Source: Liolophura sinensis (lineage: Eukaryota; Mollusca; Polyplacophora; Chitonida; Chitonidae). From it: 64,000 bases of DNA. Position numbers and translations under genes: made by a program. Positions 38,481-51,900 of this stretch are shown piece after piece. Each line of letters opens with the position of its first letter. Position 1 is the stretch's first letter. The DNA lies in assembly GCF_032854445.1 (NCBI RefSeq), contig NW_027018129.1, positions 1 to 64,000 of the forward strand, given 5' to 3'. The notes under the pieces were generated by a model. The model saw only the letters and a program-made list of their open reading frames with translations. It did not search any database and was not told where the DNA came from.

Positions 38481-39579
38481 GGTAGCCCAGACGACGTCAA
38501 ATCTTTGGGCCAAGCCCATTTAACTCACCCAGGAGTTGTCTTACTTCTAAGTCGAAGATAAACTCAATGTCTTTATCTACATGTAGAAAAACCACACCAT
38601 TTGTATATAAAAAAACACAAGGTACTTGATACAGTCCGCTGTAAAAAGTACAATTGAACACTGACCCACATCAATAAGGTGCCAAAAGATGCGCAATTGG
38701 GCCAGGCATCTCCAGCTGTTGAAAAATTGCAAATTTCCTTGGTTTCCATGGAGTAAGAGCCGTTGCTGGGCACGTGATCTTGACATCAATGATTATTCAT
38801 TTGTGGCTACAGCCAAAAGTATTGGTCGGAGAGCAACGCGGTTTGCACCATTCGATTTCTCGTCAAAAAATACGTCGGATTAGCCTCTTACCAGCAGCAT
38901 TGGAACAGTTTTTCCACTTTTGGATTTTTGCCTGGTCTTTTTGCGAATTGAAATCGGCTACATTAACTATGTACAATCGCGACTGGTCATTACTATATTC
39001 AACTTTTCATTATAAATTATGTGCCCTTCGGTAGCCCAGACGACGTCAAATCTTTGGGCCAAGCCCATTTAACTCACCCAGCAAATGTCTTACTTCTAAG
39101 TCGAAGACAAACTCAATGTCTTTATCTACATGTAGAAAAACCACACCATTTGTATATAAAAAAAACACAAGGTACTTGATACAGTGCGCTGTAAAAAGTA
39201 CAATTGAACACTGACCCACATCAATAAGGTGCCAAAAGATGCGCAATTGGGCCAGGCATCTCCAGCTGTTGAAAAATTGCAAATTTCCTTGGTTTCCATG
39301 GAGTAAGAGCCGTTGCTGGGCACGTGATCTTGACATCAATGATTATTCATTTGTGGCTACAGCCAAAAGTATTGGTCGGAGAGCAACACTGTTTGCACCA
39401 TTCGATTTCTCGTCAAAAAATACGTCGGATTAGCGTCTTATCAGCAGCATTGGAACAGTTTTTCCACTTTTGGATTTTTGCCTGGTCTTTTCGCGAATTG
39501 AAATCGGCTACATTAACTATGTACAATCGCGACTGGTCATTACTATATTCAACTTTTCATTATAAGTTATGTGCCCTTC
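38481..39579 (+). repeat. HOR E dimer, copy 2 (1099 bp)
   Basis: Monomers start at 38481 and 39030 and repeat copy 1 exactly 1099 bp later, including ACACTGTTTGC near 39387. The one difference I see is GGTCGGAGAG where copy 1 has GGTCAGAGAG. The next monomer begins AGCACAG, as after the same tagged monomer in HOR C. Confidence 0.9.
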
Positions 39580-40678
39580 GGTAGCACAGACGACGTCAAA
39601 TCTTTGGGCCAAGCCCATTTAATTCACCCAGCAAATGTCTTACTTCTAAGTCGAAGACAAACTCAATGTCTTTATCTACATGTAGAAAAACCACACCATT
39701 TGTTAAAAAAACACAAGGTACTTGATACAGTCCGCTGTAAAAAGTACAATTGAACACTGACCCACATCAATAAGGTGCCAAAAGATGCGCAATTGGGCCA
39801 GGCATCTCCAGCTGTTGAAAAATTGCAAATTTCCTTGGTTTCCATGGAGTAAGAGCCGTTGCTGGGCACGTGATCTTGACATCAATGATTATTCATTTGT
39901 GGCTACAGCCAAAAGTATTGGTCGGAGAGCAACGCGGTTTGCACCATTCGATTTCTCGTCAAAAAATACGTCGGATTAGCCTCTTACCAGCAGCATTGGA
40001 ACAGTTTTTTTTTTACTTTTGGAATTTTACCTGGTCTTTTTGCTAATTGAAATAGGCTACATTAACTATGTACAATCGCGACTGGTCATTACTATATTCA
40101 ACTTTTCATTATAAGTTATGTGCCCTTCGGTAGCCCAGACGACGTCAAATCTTTGGGCCAAGCCCATTTAACTCACCCAGCAAATGTCTTACTTCTAAGT
40201 CGAAGACAAACTCAATGTCTTTATCTACATGTAGAAAAACCACACCATTTGTATATAAAAAAAACACAAGGTACTTGATACAGTCCGCTGTAAAAAGTAC
40301 AATTGAACACTGACCCACATCAATAAGGTGCCAAAAGATGCGCAATTGGGCCAGGCATCTCCAGCTGTTGAAAAATTGCAAATTTCCTTGGTTTCCATGG
40401 AGTAAGAGCCGTTGCTGGGCACGTGATCTTGACATCAATGATTATTCATTTGTGGCTACAGCCAAAAGTATTGGTCGGAGAGCAACGCGGTTTGCACCAT
40501 TCGATTTCTCGTCAAAAAATACGTCGGATTAGCCTCTTACCAGCAGCATTGGAACAGTTTTTCTACTTTTGGATTTTTGCCTGGTCTTTTTGCGAATTGA
40601 AATCGGCTACATTAACTATGTACAATCGTGACTGGTCATTACTATATTCAACTTTTCATTATAAGTTATGTGCCCTTC
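39580..40678 (+). repeat. Monomers 73-74, with a TATA deletion in monomer 73
   Basis: Monomers start at 39580 and 40129. Monomer 73 begins AGCACAG and has lost four bases of the TATATA tract (TTTGTTAAAAAAACAC near 39700), then carries the ten-T tail and AAATAGGC. Monomer 74 is a standard GCAAATG type with TTTCTAC and a C-to-T change at 40629 (TCGTGA). These monomers begin the right-hand compartment, where GGAGTTG heads become rare. Confidence 0.8.
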
Positions 40679-41776
40679 GGTAGCCCAGACGACGTCAAAT
40701 CTTTGGGCCAAGCCCATTTAACTCACCCAGCAAATGTCTTACTTCTAAGTCGAAGACAAACTCAATGTCTTTATCTACATGTAGAAAAACCACACCATTT
40801 GTATATAAAAAAACACAAGGTACTTGATACAGTCCGCTGTAAAAAGTACAATTGAACACTGACCCACATCAATAAGGTGCCAAAAGATGCGCAATTGGGC
40901 CAGGCATCTCCAGCTGTTGAAAAATTGCAAATTTCCTTGGTTTCCATGGAGTAAGAGCCGTTGCTGGGCATGTGATCTTGACATCAATGATTATTCATTT
41001 GTGGCTACAGCCAAAAGTATTGGTCGGAGAGCAACACGGTTTGCACCATTCGATTTCTCGTCAAAAAATACGTCGGATTAGCCTCTTACCAGCAGCATTG
41101 GAACAGTTTTTCCAATTTTGCATTTTTGCCTGGTCTTTTTGCGAATTGAAATCGGCTACATTAACTATGTACAATCGCGACTGGTCATTACTATATTCAA
41201 CTTTTCATTAGAAGTTATGTGCCCTTCGGTAGCCCAGACGACGTCAAATCTTTGGGCCAAGCCCATTTAACTCACCCAGCAAATGTCTTACTTCTAAGTC
41301 GAAGACAAACTCAATGTCTTTATCTACATGTAGAAAAACCACACCATTTGTATATAAAAAAACACAAGGTACTTGATACAGTCCGCTGTAAAAAGTACAA
41401 TTGAACACTGACCCACATCAATAAGGTGCCAAAAGATGCGCAATTGGGCCAGGCATCTCCAGCTGTTGAAAAATTGCAAATTTCCTTGGTTTCCATGGAG
41501 TAAGAGCCGTTGCTGGGCACGTGATCTTGACATCAATGATTATTCATTTGTGGCTACAGCCAAAAGTATTGGTCGGAGAGCAACACGGTTTGCACCATTC
41601 GATTTCTCGTCAAAAAATACGTCGGATTAGCCTCTTACCAGCAGCATTGGAACAGTTTTTCCAATTTTGCATTTTTGCCTGGTCTTTTTGCGAATTGAAA
41701 TCGGCTACATTAACTATGTACAATCGCGACTGGTCATTACTATATTCAACTTTTCATTATAAGTTATGTGCCCTTC
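40679..41776 (+). repeat. Adjacent duplicated monomer pair 75-76 (549 bp each)
   Basis: Monomers start at 40679 and 41228. Both have a GCAAATG head with 7 A's, ACACGG and the unusual TTTCCAATTTTGCATTTTTGCC tail tag. By eye only two bases differ: CATGTG at 40971 versus CACGTG, and CATTAGAAG at about 41211 versus CATTATAAG. This is the simplest recent event in the window, a single-monomer duplication or conversion. Confidence 0.85.
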
Positions 41777-44700
41777 GGTAGCCCAGACGACGTCAAATCT
41801 TTGGGCCAAGCCCATTTAACTCACCCAGCAAATGTCTTACTTCTAAGTCGAAGACAAACTCAATGTCTTTATCTACATGTAGAAAAACCACACCATTTGT
41901 ATATAAAAAAAACACAAGGTACTTGATACAGTGCGCTGTAAAAAGTACAATTGAACACTGACCCACATCAATAAGGTGCCAAAAGATGCGCAATTGGGCC
42001 AGGCATCTCCAGCTGTTGAAAAATTGCAAATTTCCTTGGTTTCCATGGAGTAAGAGCCGTTGCTGGGCATGTGATCTTGACATCAATGAATTATTCATTT
42101 GTGGCTACAGCCAAAAGTATTGGTCAGAGAGCAACGCGGTTTGCACCATTCGATTTCTCGTCAAAAAATACGTCGGATTAGCCTCTTACCAGCAGCATTG
42201 GAACAGTTTTTCCACTTTTGGATTTTTTGCCTGGTCTTTTTGCTAAGTGAAATGGGCTACATTAACTATGTACAATCGCGACTGGTCATTACTATATTCA
42301 ACTTTTCATTATAAGTTATGTGCCCTTCGGTAGCCCAGACGACGTCAAATCTTTGGGCCAAGCCCATTTAACTCACCCAGCAAATGTCTTACTTCTAAGT
42401 CGAAGACAAACTCAATGTCTTTATCTACATGTAGAAAAACCACACCATTTGTATATAAAAAAAAACACAAGGTACTTGATACAGTCCGCTGTAAAAAGTA
42501 CAATTGAACACTTACCCACATCAATAAGGTGCCAAAAGATGCGCAATTGGGCCAGGCATCTCCAGCTGTTGAAAAATTGCAAATTTCCTTGGTTTCCATG
42601 GAGTAAGAGCCGTTGCTGGGCACGTGATCTTGACATCAATGATAATTCATTTGTGGCTACAGCCAAAAGTATTGGTCGGAGAGCAACGCGGTTTGCACCA
42701 TTCGATTTCTCGTCAAAAAATACGTCGGATTAGCCTCTTACCAACAGCATTGGAACAGTTTTTCCACTTTGGATTTTTGCCTGGTCTTTTTGCGAATTGA
42801 AATCGGCTACATTAACTATGTACAATCGCGACTGGTCATTACTATATTCAGCTTTTCATTATAAGTTATGTGCCCTTCGGTAGCCCAGACGACGTCAAAT
42901 CTTTGGGCCAAGCCCATTTAACTCACCCAGGAGTTGTCTTATTTCTAAGTCGAAGATAAACTCAATGTCTTTATCTACATGTAGAAAAACCACACCATTT
43001 GTATATAAAAAAACACAAGGTACTTGATACAGTCCGCTGTAAAAAGTACAATTGAACACTGACCCACATCAATAAGGTGCCAAAAGATGCGCAATTGGGC
43101 CAGGCATCTCCAGCTGTTGAAAAATTGCAAATTTCCTTGGTTTCCATGGAGTAAGAGCCGTTGCTGGGCACGTGATCTTGACATCAATGATTATTCATTT
43201 GTGGCTACAGCCAAAAGTATGGTCGGAGAGCAACGCGGTTTGCACCATTCGATTTCTCGTCAAAAAATACGTCGGATTAGCCTCTTACCAACAGCATTGG
43301 AACAGTTTTTTCCACTTTTCGATTTTTGCCTGGTCTTTTGCGAATTGAAATGGGCTACATTAACTATGTACAATCGCGACTGGTCATTACTATATTCAAC
43401 TTTTCATTATAAGTTATGTGCCCTTCGGTAGCCCAGACGACGTCAAATCTTTGGGCCAAGCCCATTTAACTCACCCAGCAAATGTCTTACTTCTAAGTCG
43501 AAGACAAACTCAATGTCTTTATCTACATGTAGAAAAACCACACCATTTGTATATAAAAAAAACACAAGGTACTTGATACAGTCCGCTGTAAAAAGTACAA
43601 TTGAACACTGACCCACATCAATAAGGTGCCAAAAGATGCGCAATTGGGCCAGGCATCTCCAGCTGTTGAAAAATTGCAAATTTCCTTGGTTTCCATGGAG
43701 TAAGAGCCGTTGCTGGGCACGTGATCTTGACATCAATGATTATTCATTTGTGGCTACAGCCAAAAGTATTGGTCGGAGAGCAACGCGGTTTGCACCATTC
43801 GATTTCTCGTCAAAAAATACGTCGGATTAGCCTTTTACCAGCAGCATTGGAACAGTTTTTTTTTACTTTGGAATTTTACCTGGTCTTTTTGCTAATTGAA
43901 ATAGGCTACATTAACTATGTACAATCGCGGACTGGTCATTACTATATTCAACTTTTTCATTATAAGTTATGTGCCCTTCGGTAGCCCAGACGACGTCAAA
44001 TCTTTGGGCCAAGCCCATTTAACTCACCCAGCAAATGTCTTACTTCTAAGTCGAAGACAAACTCAATGTCTTTATCTACATGTAGAAAAACCACACCATT
44101 TGTATATAAAAAAAACACAAGGTACTTGATACAGTCCGCTGTAAAAAGTACAATTGAACACTGACCCACATCAATAAGGTGCCAAAAGATGCGCAATTGG
44201 GCCAGGCATCTCCAGCTGTTGAAAAATTGCAAATTTCCTTGGTTTCCATGGAGTAAGAGCCGTTGCTGGGCACGTGATCTTGACATCAATGATTATTCAT
44301 TTGTGGCTACAGCCAAAAGTATTGGTCGGAGAGCAACGCGGTTTGCACCATTCGATTTCTCGTCAAAAAATACGTCGGATTAGCCTCTACCAGCAGCATT
44401 GGAACAGTTTTTCCACTTTTGGATTTTTGCTGGTCTTTTTGCGAATTGAAATCGGCTACATTAACTATGTACAATCGCGACTGGTCATTACTATATTCAA
44501 CTTTTCATTATAAGTTATGTGCCCTTCGGTAGCCCAGACGACGTCAAATCTTTGGGCCAAGCCCATTTAACTCACCCAGCAAATGTCTTACTTCTAAGTC
44601 GAAGACAAACTCAATGTCCTTTATCTACATGTAGAAAAACCACACCATTTGTATATAAAAAAAACACAAGGTACTTGATACAGTCCGCTGTAAAAAGTAC

Positions 44701-45077
44701 AATTGAACACTGACCCACATCAATAAGGTGCCAAAAGATGCGCAATTGGGCCAGGCATCTCCAGCTGTTGAAAAATTGCAAATTTCCTTGGTTTCCATGG
44801 AGTAAGAGCCGTTGCTGGGCATGTGATCTTGACATCAATGATTATTCATTTGTGGCTACAGCCAAAAGTATTGGTCGGAGAGCAACGCGGTTTGCACCAT
44901 TCGATTTCTCGTCAACAAATACGTCGGATTAGCCTCTTACCAGCAGCATTGGAACAGTTTTTCCACTTTTGGATTTTGCCTGGTCTTTTTGCTAATTGAA
45001 ATCGGCTACATTAACTATGTACAATCGCGACTGGTCATTACTATATTCAACTTTTCATTATAAGTTATGTGCCCTTC
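41777..45077 (+). repeat. Indel-rich satellite block, monomers 77-82
   Basis: Monomers start at 41777, 42329, 42879, 43427, 43980 and 44528. At least thirteen single-base indels relative to consensus lie between 42089 and 44977, near: 42089 (+A), 42223 (+T), 42767 (-T), 43220 (-T), 43306 (+T), 43336 (-T), 43867 (-T), 43929 (+G), 43953 (+T), 44388 (-T), 44430 (-C), 44618 (+C), 44974 (-T). Most are in short homopolymers. The same density is not seen elsewhere. Either this is a less homogenised stretch or the consensus is poor here. Monomer 79 (42879) is the only unmodified GGAGTTG head right of 39.6 kb. Confidence 0.85.
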
Positions 45078-48000
45078 GGTAGCCCAGACGACGTCAAATC
45101 TTTGGGCCAAGCCCATTTAACTCACCCAGCAAATGTCTTACTTCTAAGTCGAAGACAAACTCAATGTCTTTATCTACATGTAGAAAAACCACACCATTTG
45201 TATATAAAAAAAACACAAGGTACTTGATACAGTGCGCTGTAAAAAGTACAATTGAACACTGACCCACATCAATAAGGTGCCAAAAGATGCGCAATTGGGC
45301 CAGGCATCTCCAGCTGTTGAAAAATTGCAAATTTCCTTGGTTTCCATGGAGTAAGAGCCGTTGCTGGGCATGTGATCTTGACATCAATGATTATTCATTT
45401 GTGGCTACAGCCAAAAGTATTGGTCGGAGAGCAACACGGTTTGCACCATTCGATTTCTCGTCAAAAAAGACGTCGGATTAGCCTCTTACCAGCAGCATTG
45501 GAACAGTTTTTCCAATTTTGCATTTTTGCCTGGTCTTTTTGCGAATTGAAATCGGCTACATTAACTATGTACAATCGCGACTGGTCATTACTATATTCAA
45601 CTTTTCATTATAAGTTATGTGCCCTTCGGTAGCCCAGACGACGTCAAATCTTTGGGCCAAGCCCATTTAACTCACCCAGCAAATGTCTTACTTCTAAGTC
45701 GAAGACAAACTCAATGTCTTTATCTACATGTAGAAAAACCACACCATTTGTATATAAAAAAAACACAAGGTACTTGATACAGTCCGCTGTAAAAAGTACA
45801 ATTGAACACTGACCCACATCAATAAGGTGCCAAAAGATGCGCAATTGGGCCAGGCATCTCCAGCTGTTGAAAAATTGCAAATTTCCTTGGTTTCCATGGA
45901 GTAAGAGCCGTTGCTGGGCACGTGATCTTGACATCAATGATTATTCATTTGTGGCTACAGCCAAAAGTATTGGTCGGAGAGCAACGCGGTTTGCACCATT
46001 CGATTTCTCGTCAAAAAATACGTCGGATTAGCCTCTTACCAGCAGCATTGGAACAGTTTTTCCACTTTTGGATTTTTGCCTGGTCTTTTTGCGAATTGAA
46101 ATCGGCTACATTAACTATGTACAATCGCGACTGGTCATTACTATATTCAACTTTTCATTATAAGTTATGTGCCCTTCGGTAGCCCAGACGACGTCAAATC
46201 TTTGGGCCAAGCCCATTTAACTCCCCCAGCAAATGTCTTACTTCTAAGTCGAAGACAAACTCAATGTCTTTATCTACATGTAGAAAAACCACACCATTTG
46301 TATATAAAAAAAACACAAGGTACTTGATACAGTCCGCTGTAAAAAGTGCAATTGAACACTGACCCACATCAATAAGGTGCCAAAAGATGCGCAATTGGGC
46401 CAGGCATCTCCAGCTGTTGAAAAATTGCAAATTTCCTTGGTTTCCATGGAGTAAGAGCCGTTGCTGGGCACGTGATCTTGACATCAATGATTATTCATTT
46501 GTGGCTACAGCCAAAAGTATTGGTCGGAGAGCAACGCGGTTTGCACCATTCGATTTCTCGTCAAAAAATACGTCGGATTAGCCTCTTACCAGCAGCATTG
46601 GAACAGTTTTTTTACTTTTGGAATTTTACCTGGTCTTTTTGCGAATTGAAATCGGCTACATTAACTATGTACAATCGCGACTGGTCATTACTATATTCAA
46701 CTTTTCATTATAAGTTATGTGCCCTTCGGTAGCCCAGACGACGTCAAATCTTTGGGCCAAGCCCATTTAACTCACCCAGCAAATGTCTTACTTCTAAGTC
46801 GAAGACAAACTCAATGTCTTTATCTACATGTAGAAAAACCACACCATTTGTATATAAAAAAAACACAAGGTACTTGATACAGTCCGCTGTAAAAAGTACA
46901 ATTGAACACTGACCCACATCAATAAGGTGCCAAAAGATGCGCAATTGGGCCAGGCATCTCCAGCTGTTGAAAAATTGCAAATTTCCTTGGTTTCCATGGA
47001 GTAAGAGCCGTTGCTGGGCACGTGATCTTGACATCAATGATTATTCATTTGTGGCTACAGCCAAAAGTATTGGTCGGAGAGCAACGCGGTTTGCACCATT
47101 CGATTTCTCGTCAAAAAATACGTCGGATTAGCCTCTTACCAGCAGCATTGGAACAGTTTTTCCACTTTTGGATTTTTGCCTGGTCTTTTTGCGAATTGAA
47201 ATGGGCTACATTAACTATGTACAATCGCGACTGGTCATTACTATATTCAACTTTTCATTATAAGTTATGTGCCCTTCGGTAGCCCAGACGACGTCAAATC
47301 TTTGGGCCAAGCAAATTTAACTCCCCCAGCAAATGTCTTACTTCTAAGTCGAAGACAAACTCAATGTCTTTATCTACATGTAGAAAAACCACACCATTTG
47401 TATATAAAAAAACACAAGGTACTTGATACAGTCCGCTGTAAAAAGTACAATTGAACACTGACCCACATCAATAAGGTGCCAAAAGATGCGCAATTGGGCC
47501 AGGCATCTCCAGCTGTTGAAAAATTGCAAATTTCCTTGGTTTCCATGGAGTAAGAGCCGTTGCTGGGCACGTGATCTTGACATCAATGATTATTCATTTG
47601 TGGCTACAGCCAAAAGTATTGGTCGGAGAGCAACGCGGTTTGCACCATTCGATTTCTCGTCAAAAAATACGTCGGATTAGCCTCTTACCAGCAGCATTGG
47701 AACAGTTTTTCCACTTTTGGATTTTTGCCTGGTCTTTTTGCGAATTGAAATGGGCTACATTAACTATGTACAATCGCGACTGGTCATTACTATATTCAAC
47801 TTTTCATTATAAGTTATGTGCCCTTCGGTAGCCCAGACGACGTCAAATCTTTGGGCCAAGCCCATTTAACTCACCCAGCAAATGTCTTACTTCTAAGTCG
47901 AAGACAAACTCAATGTCTTTATCTACATGTAGAAAAACCACACCATTTGTATATAAAAAAACACAAGGTACTTGATACAGTCCGCTGTAAAAAGTACAAT

Positions 48001-48925
48001 TGAACACTGACCCACATCAATAAGGTGCCAAAAGATGCGCAATTGGGCCAGGCATCTCCAGCTGTTGAAAAATTGCAAATTTCCTTGGTTTCCATGGAGT
48101 AAGAGCCGTTGCTGGGCACGTGATCTTGACATCAATGATTATTCATTTGTGGCTACAGCCAAAAGTATTGGTCGGAGAGCAACGCGGTTTGCACCATTCG
48201 ATTTCTCGTCAAAAAATACGTCGGATTAGCCTCTTACCAGCAGCATTGGAACAGTTTTTCTACTTTTGGATTTTTGCCTGGTCTTTTTGCTAATTGAAAT
48301 CGGCTGCATTAACTATGTACAATCGCGACTGGTCATTACTATATTCAACTTTTCATTATAAGTTATGTGCCCTTCGGTAGCCCAGACGACGTCAAATCTT
48401 TGGGCCAAGCCCATTTAACTCACCCAGCAAATGTCTTACTTCTAAGTCGAAGACAAACTCAATGTCTTTATCTACATGTAGAAAAACCACACCATTTGTA
48501 TATAAAAAAAACACAAGGTACTTGATACAGTCCGCTGTAAAAAGTACAATTGAACACTGACCCACATCAATATGGTGCCAAAAGATGCGCAATTGGGCCA
48601 GGCATCTCCAGCTGTTGAAAAATTGCAAATTTCCTTGGTTTCCATGGAGTAAGAGCCGTTGCTGGGCACGTGATCTTGACATCAATGATTATTCATTTGT
48701 GGCTACAGCCAAAAGTATTGGTCGGAGAGCAACGCGGTTTGCACCATTCGATTTCTCGTCAAAAAATACGTCGGATTAGCCTCTTACCAGCAGCATTGGA
48801 ACAGTTTTTCCACTTTTGGATTTTTGCCTGGTCTTTTTGCTAAGTGAAATCGGCTACATTAACTATGTACAATCGCGACTGGTCATTACTATATTCAACT
48901 TTTCATTATAAGTTATGTGCCCTTC
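45078..48925 (+). repeat. Weakly ordered block, monomers 83-89
   Basis: Monomers start at 45078, 45628, 46178, 46728, 47278, 47827 and 48376, all with GCAAATG heads. The first carries CATGTG plus the CCAATTTTGCATT tag and AAAAAAGACG at about 45470. CTCCCCCAG replaces CTCACCCAG in the third and fifth; AAATGGGC marks the fourth to sixth positions in part (46728, 47278); TATGGTGCC is private near 48572; GCTAAGTG ends the seventh. I could not define a repeating order. Confidence 0.75.
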
Positions 48926-51900
48926 GGTAGCCCAGACGACGTCAAATCTTTGGGCCAAGCCCATTTAACTCACCCAGCAAATGTCTTACTTCTAAGTCGA
49001 AGACAAACTCAATGTCTTTATCTACATGTAGAAAAACCACACCATTTGTATATAAAAAAACACAAGGTACTTGATACAGTCCGCTGTAAAAAGTACAATT
49101 GAACACTGACCCACATCAATAAGGTGCCAAAAGATGCGCAATTGGGCCAGGCATCTCCAGCTGTTGAAAAATTGCAAATTTCCTTGGTTTCCATGGAGTA
49201 AGAGCCGTTGCTGGGCACGTGATCTTGACATCAATGATTATTCATTTGTGGCTACAGCCAAAAGTATTGGTCGGAGAGCAACGCGGTTTGCACCATTCGA
49301 TTTCTCGTCAAAAAATACGTCGGATTAGCCTCTTACCAGCAGCATTGGAACAGTTTTTCTACTTTTGGATTTTTGCCTGGTCTTTTTGCGAATTGAAATG
49401 GGCTACATTAACTATGTACAATCGCGACTGGTCATTACTATATTCAACTTTTCATTATAAGTTATGTGCCCTTCGGTAGCCCAGACGACGTCAAATCTTT
49501 GGGCCAAGCCCATTTAACTCACCCAGCAAATGTCTTACTTCTAAGTCGAAGACAAACTCAATGTCTTTATCTACATGTAGAAAAACCACACCATTTGTAT
49601 ATAAAAAAAACACAAGGTACTTGATACAGTCCGCTGTAAAAAGTACAATTGAACACTGACCCACATCAATAAGGTGCCAAAAGATGCGCAATTGGGCCAG
49701 GCATCTCCAGCTGTTGAAAAATTGCAAATTTCCTTGGTTTCCATGGAGTAAGAGCCGTTGCTGGGCACGTGATCTTGACATCAATGATTATTCATTTGTG
49801 GCTACAGCCAAAAGTATTGGTCGGAGAGCAACGCGGTTTGCACCATTCGATTTCTCGTCAACAAATACGTCGGATTAGCCTCTTACCAGCAGCATTGGAA
49901 CAGTTTTTCCACTTTTGGATTTTTGCCTGGTCTTTTTGCGAATTGAAATCGGCTACATTAACTATGTACAATCGCGACTGGTCATTACTATATTCAACTT
50001 TTCATTATAAGTTATGTGCCCTTCGGTAGCCCAGACGACGTCAAATCTTTGGGCCAAGCCCATTTAACTCACCCAGCAAATGTCTTACTTCTAAGTCGAA
50101 GACAAACTCAATGTCTTTATCTACATGTAGAAAAACCACACCATTTGTATATAAAAAAAACACAAGGTACTTGATACAGTGCGCTGTAAAAAGTACAATT
50201 GAACACAGACCCACATCAATAAGGTGCCAAAAGATGCGCAATTGGGCCAGGCATCTCCAGCTGTTGAAAAATTGCAAATTTCCTTGGTTTCCATGGAGTA
50301 AGAGCCGTTGCTGGGCATGTGATCTTGACATCAATGATTATTCATTTGTGGCTACAGCCAAAAGTATTGGTCGGAGAGCAACAGGGTTTGCACCATTCGA
50401 TTTCTCGTCAAAAAATACGTCGGATTAGCCTCTTACCAGCAGCATTGGAACAGTTTTTCCAATTTTGCATTTTTGCCTGGTCTTTTTGCGAATTGAAATC
50501 GGCTACATTAACTATGTACAATCGCGACTGGTCATTACTATATTCAACTTTTCATTAGAAGTTATGTGCCCTTCGGTAGCCCAGACGACGTCAAATCTTT
50601 GGGCCAAGCCCATTTAACTCACCCAGCAAATGTCTTACTTCTAAGTCGAAGACAAACTCAATGTCTTTATCTACATGTAGAAAAACCACACCATTTGTAT
50701 ATAAAAAAAACACAAGGTACTTGATACAGTCCGCTGTAAAAAGTACAATTGAACACTGACCCACATCAATAAGGTGCCAAAAGATGCGCAATTGGGCCAG
50801 GCATCTCCAGCTGTTGAAAAATTGCAAATTTCCTTGGTTTCCATGGAGTAAGAGCCGTTGCTGGGCACGTGATCTTGACATCAATGATTATTCATTTGTG
50901 GCTACAGCCAAAAGTATTGGTCGGAGAGCAACGCGGTTTGCACCATTCGATTTCTCGTCAAAAAATACGTCGGATTAGCCTCTTACCAGCAGCATTGGAA
51001 CAGTTTTTCCACTTTTGGATTTTTGCCTGGTCTTTTTGCGAATTGAAATGGGCTACATTAACTATGTACAATCGCGACTGGTCATTACTATATTCAACTT
51101 TTCATTATAAGTTATGTGCCTTTCGGTAGCCCAGACGACGTCAAATCTTTGGGCAAAGCCCATTTAACTCACCCAGCAAATGTCTTACTTCTAAGTCGAA
51201 GACAAATTCAATGTCTTTATCTACATGTAGAAAAACCACACCATTTGTATATAAAAAAAACACAAGGTACTTGATACAGTCCGCTGTAAAAAGTACAATT
51301 GAACACTGACCCACATCAATAAGGTGCCAAAAGATGCGCAATTGGGCCAGGCATCTCCAGCTGTTGAAAAATTGCAAATTTCCTTGGTTTCCATGGAGTA
51401 AGAGCCGTTGCTGGGCACGTGATCTTGACATCAATGATTATTCATTTGTGGCTACAGCCAAAAGTATTGGTCGGAGAGCAACGCGGTTTGCACCATTCGA
51501 TTTCTCGTCAAAAAATACGTCGGATTAGCCTCTTACCAGCAGCATTGGAACAGTTTTTCCACTTTTGGATTTTTGCCTGGTCTTTTTGCGAATTGAAATG
51601 GGCTACATTAACTATGTACAATCGCGACTGGTCATTACTATATTCAACTTTTCATTAGAAGTTATGTGCCCTTTGGTAGCCCAGACGACGTCAAATCTTT
51701 GGGCCAAGCCCATTTAACTCACCCAGCAAATGTCTTACTTCTAAGTCGAAGACAAACTCAATGTCTTTATCTACATGTAGAAAAACCACACCATTTGTAT
51801 ATAAAAAAAACACAAGGTACTTGATACAGTCCGCTGTAAAAAGTACAATTGAACACTGACCCACATCAATAAGGTGCCAAAAGATGCGCAATTGGGCCAG

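Noticed and set aside
42320-42733. A longer open frame of 137 codons
   Set aside because: It exists only because monomer 78 has a 9-A tract, CACTTACCC and GATAATTC, which remove stops. It lies in the indel-rich block and joins segments that are in different frames elsewhere.
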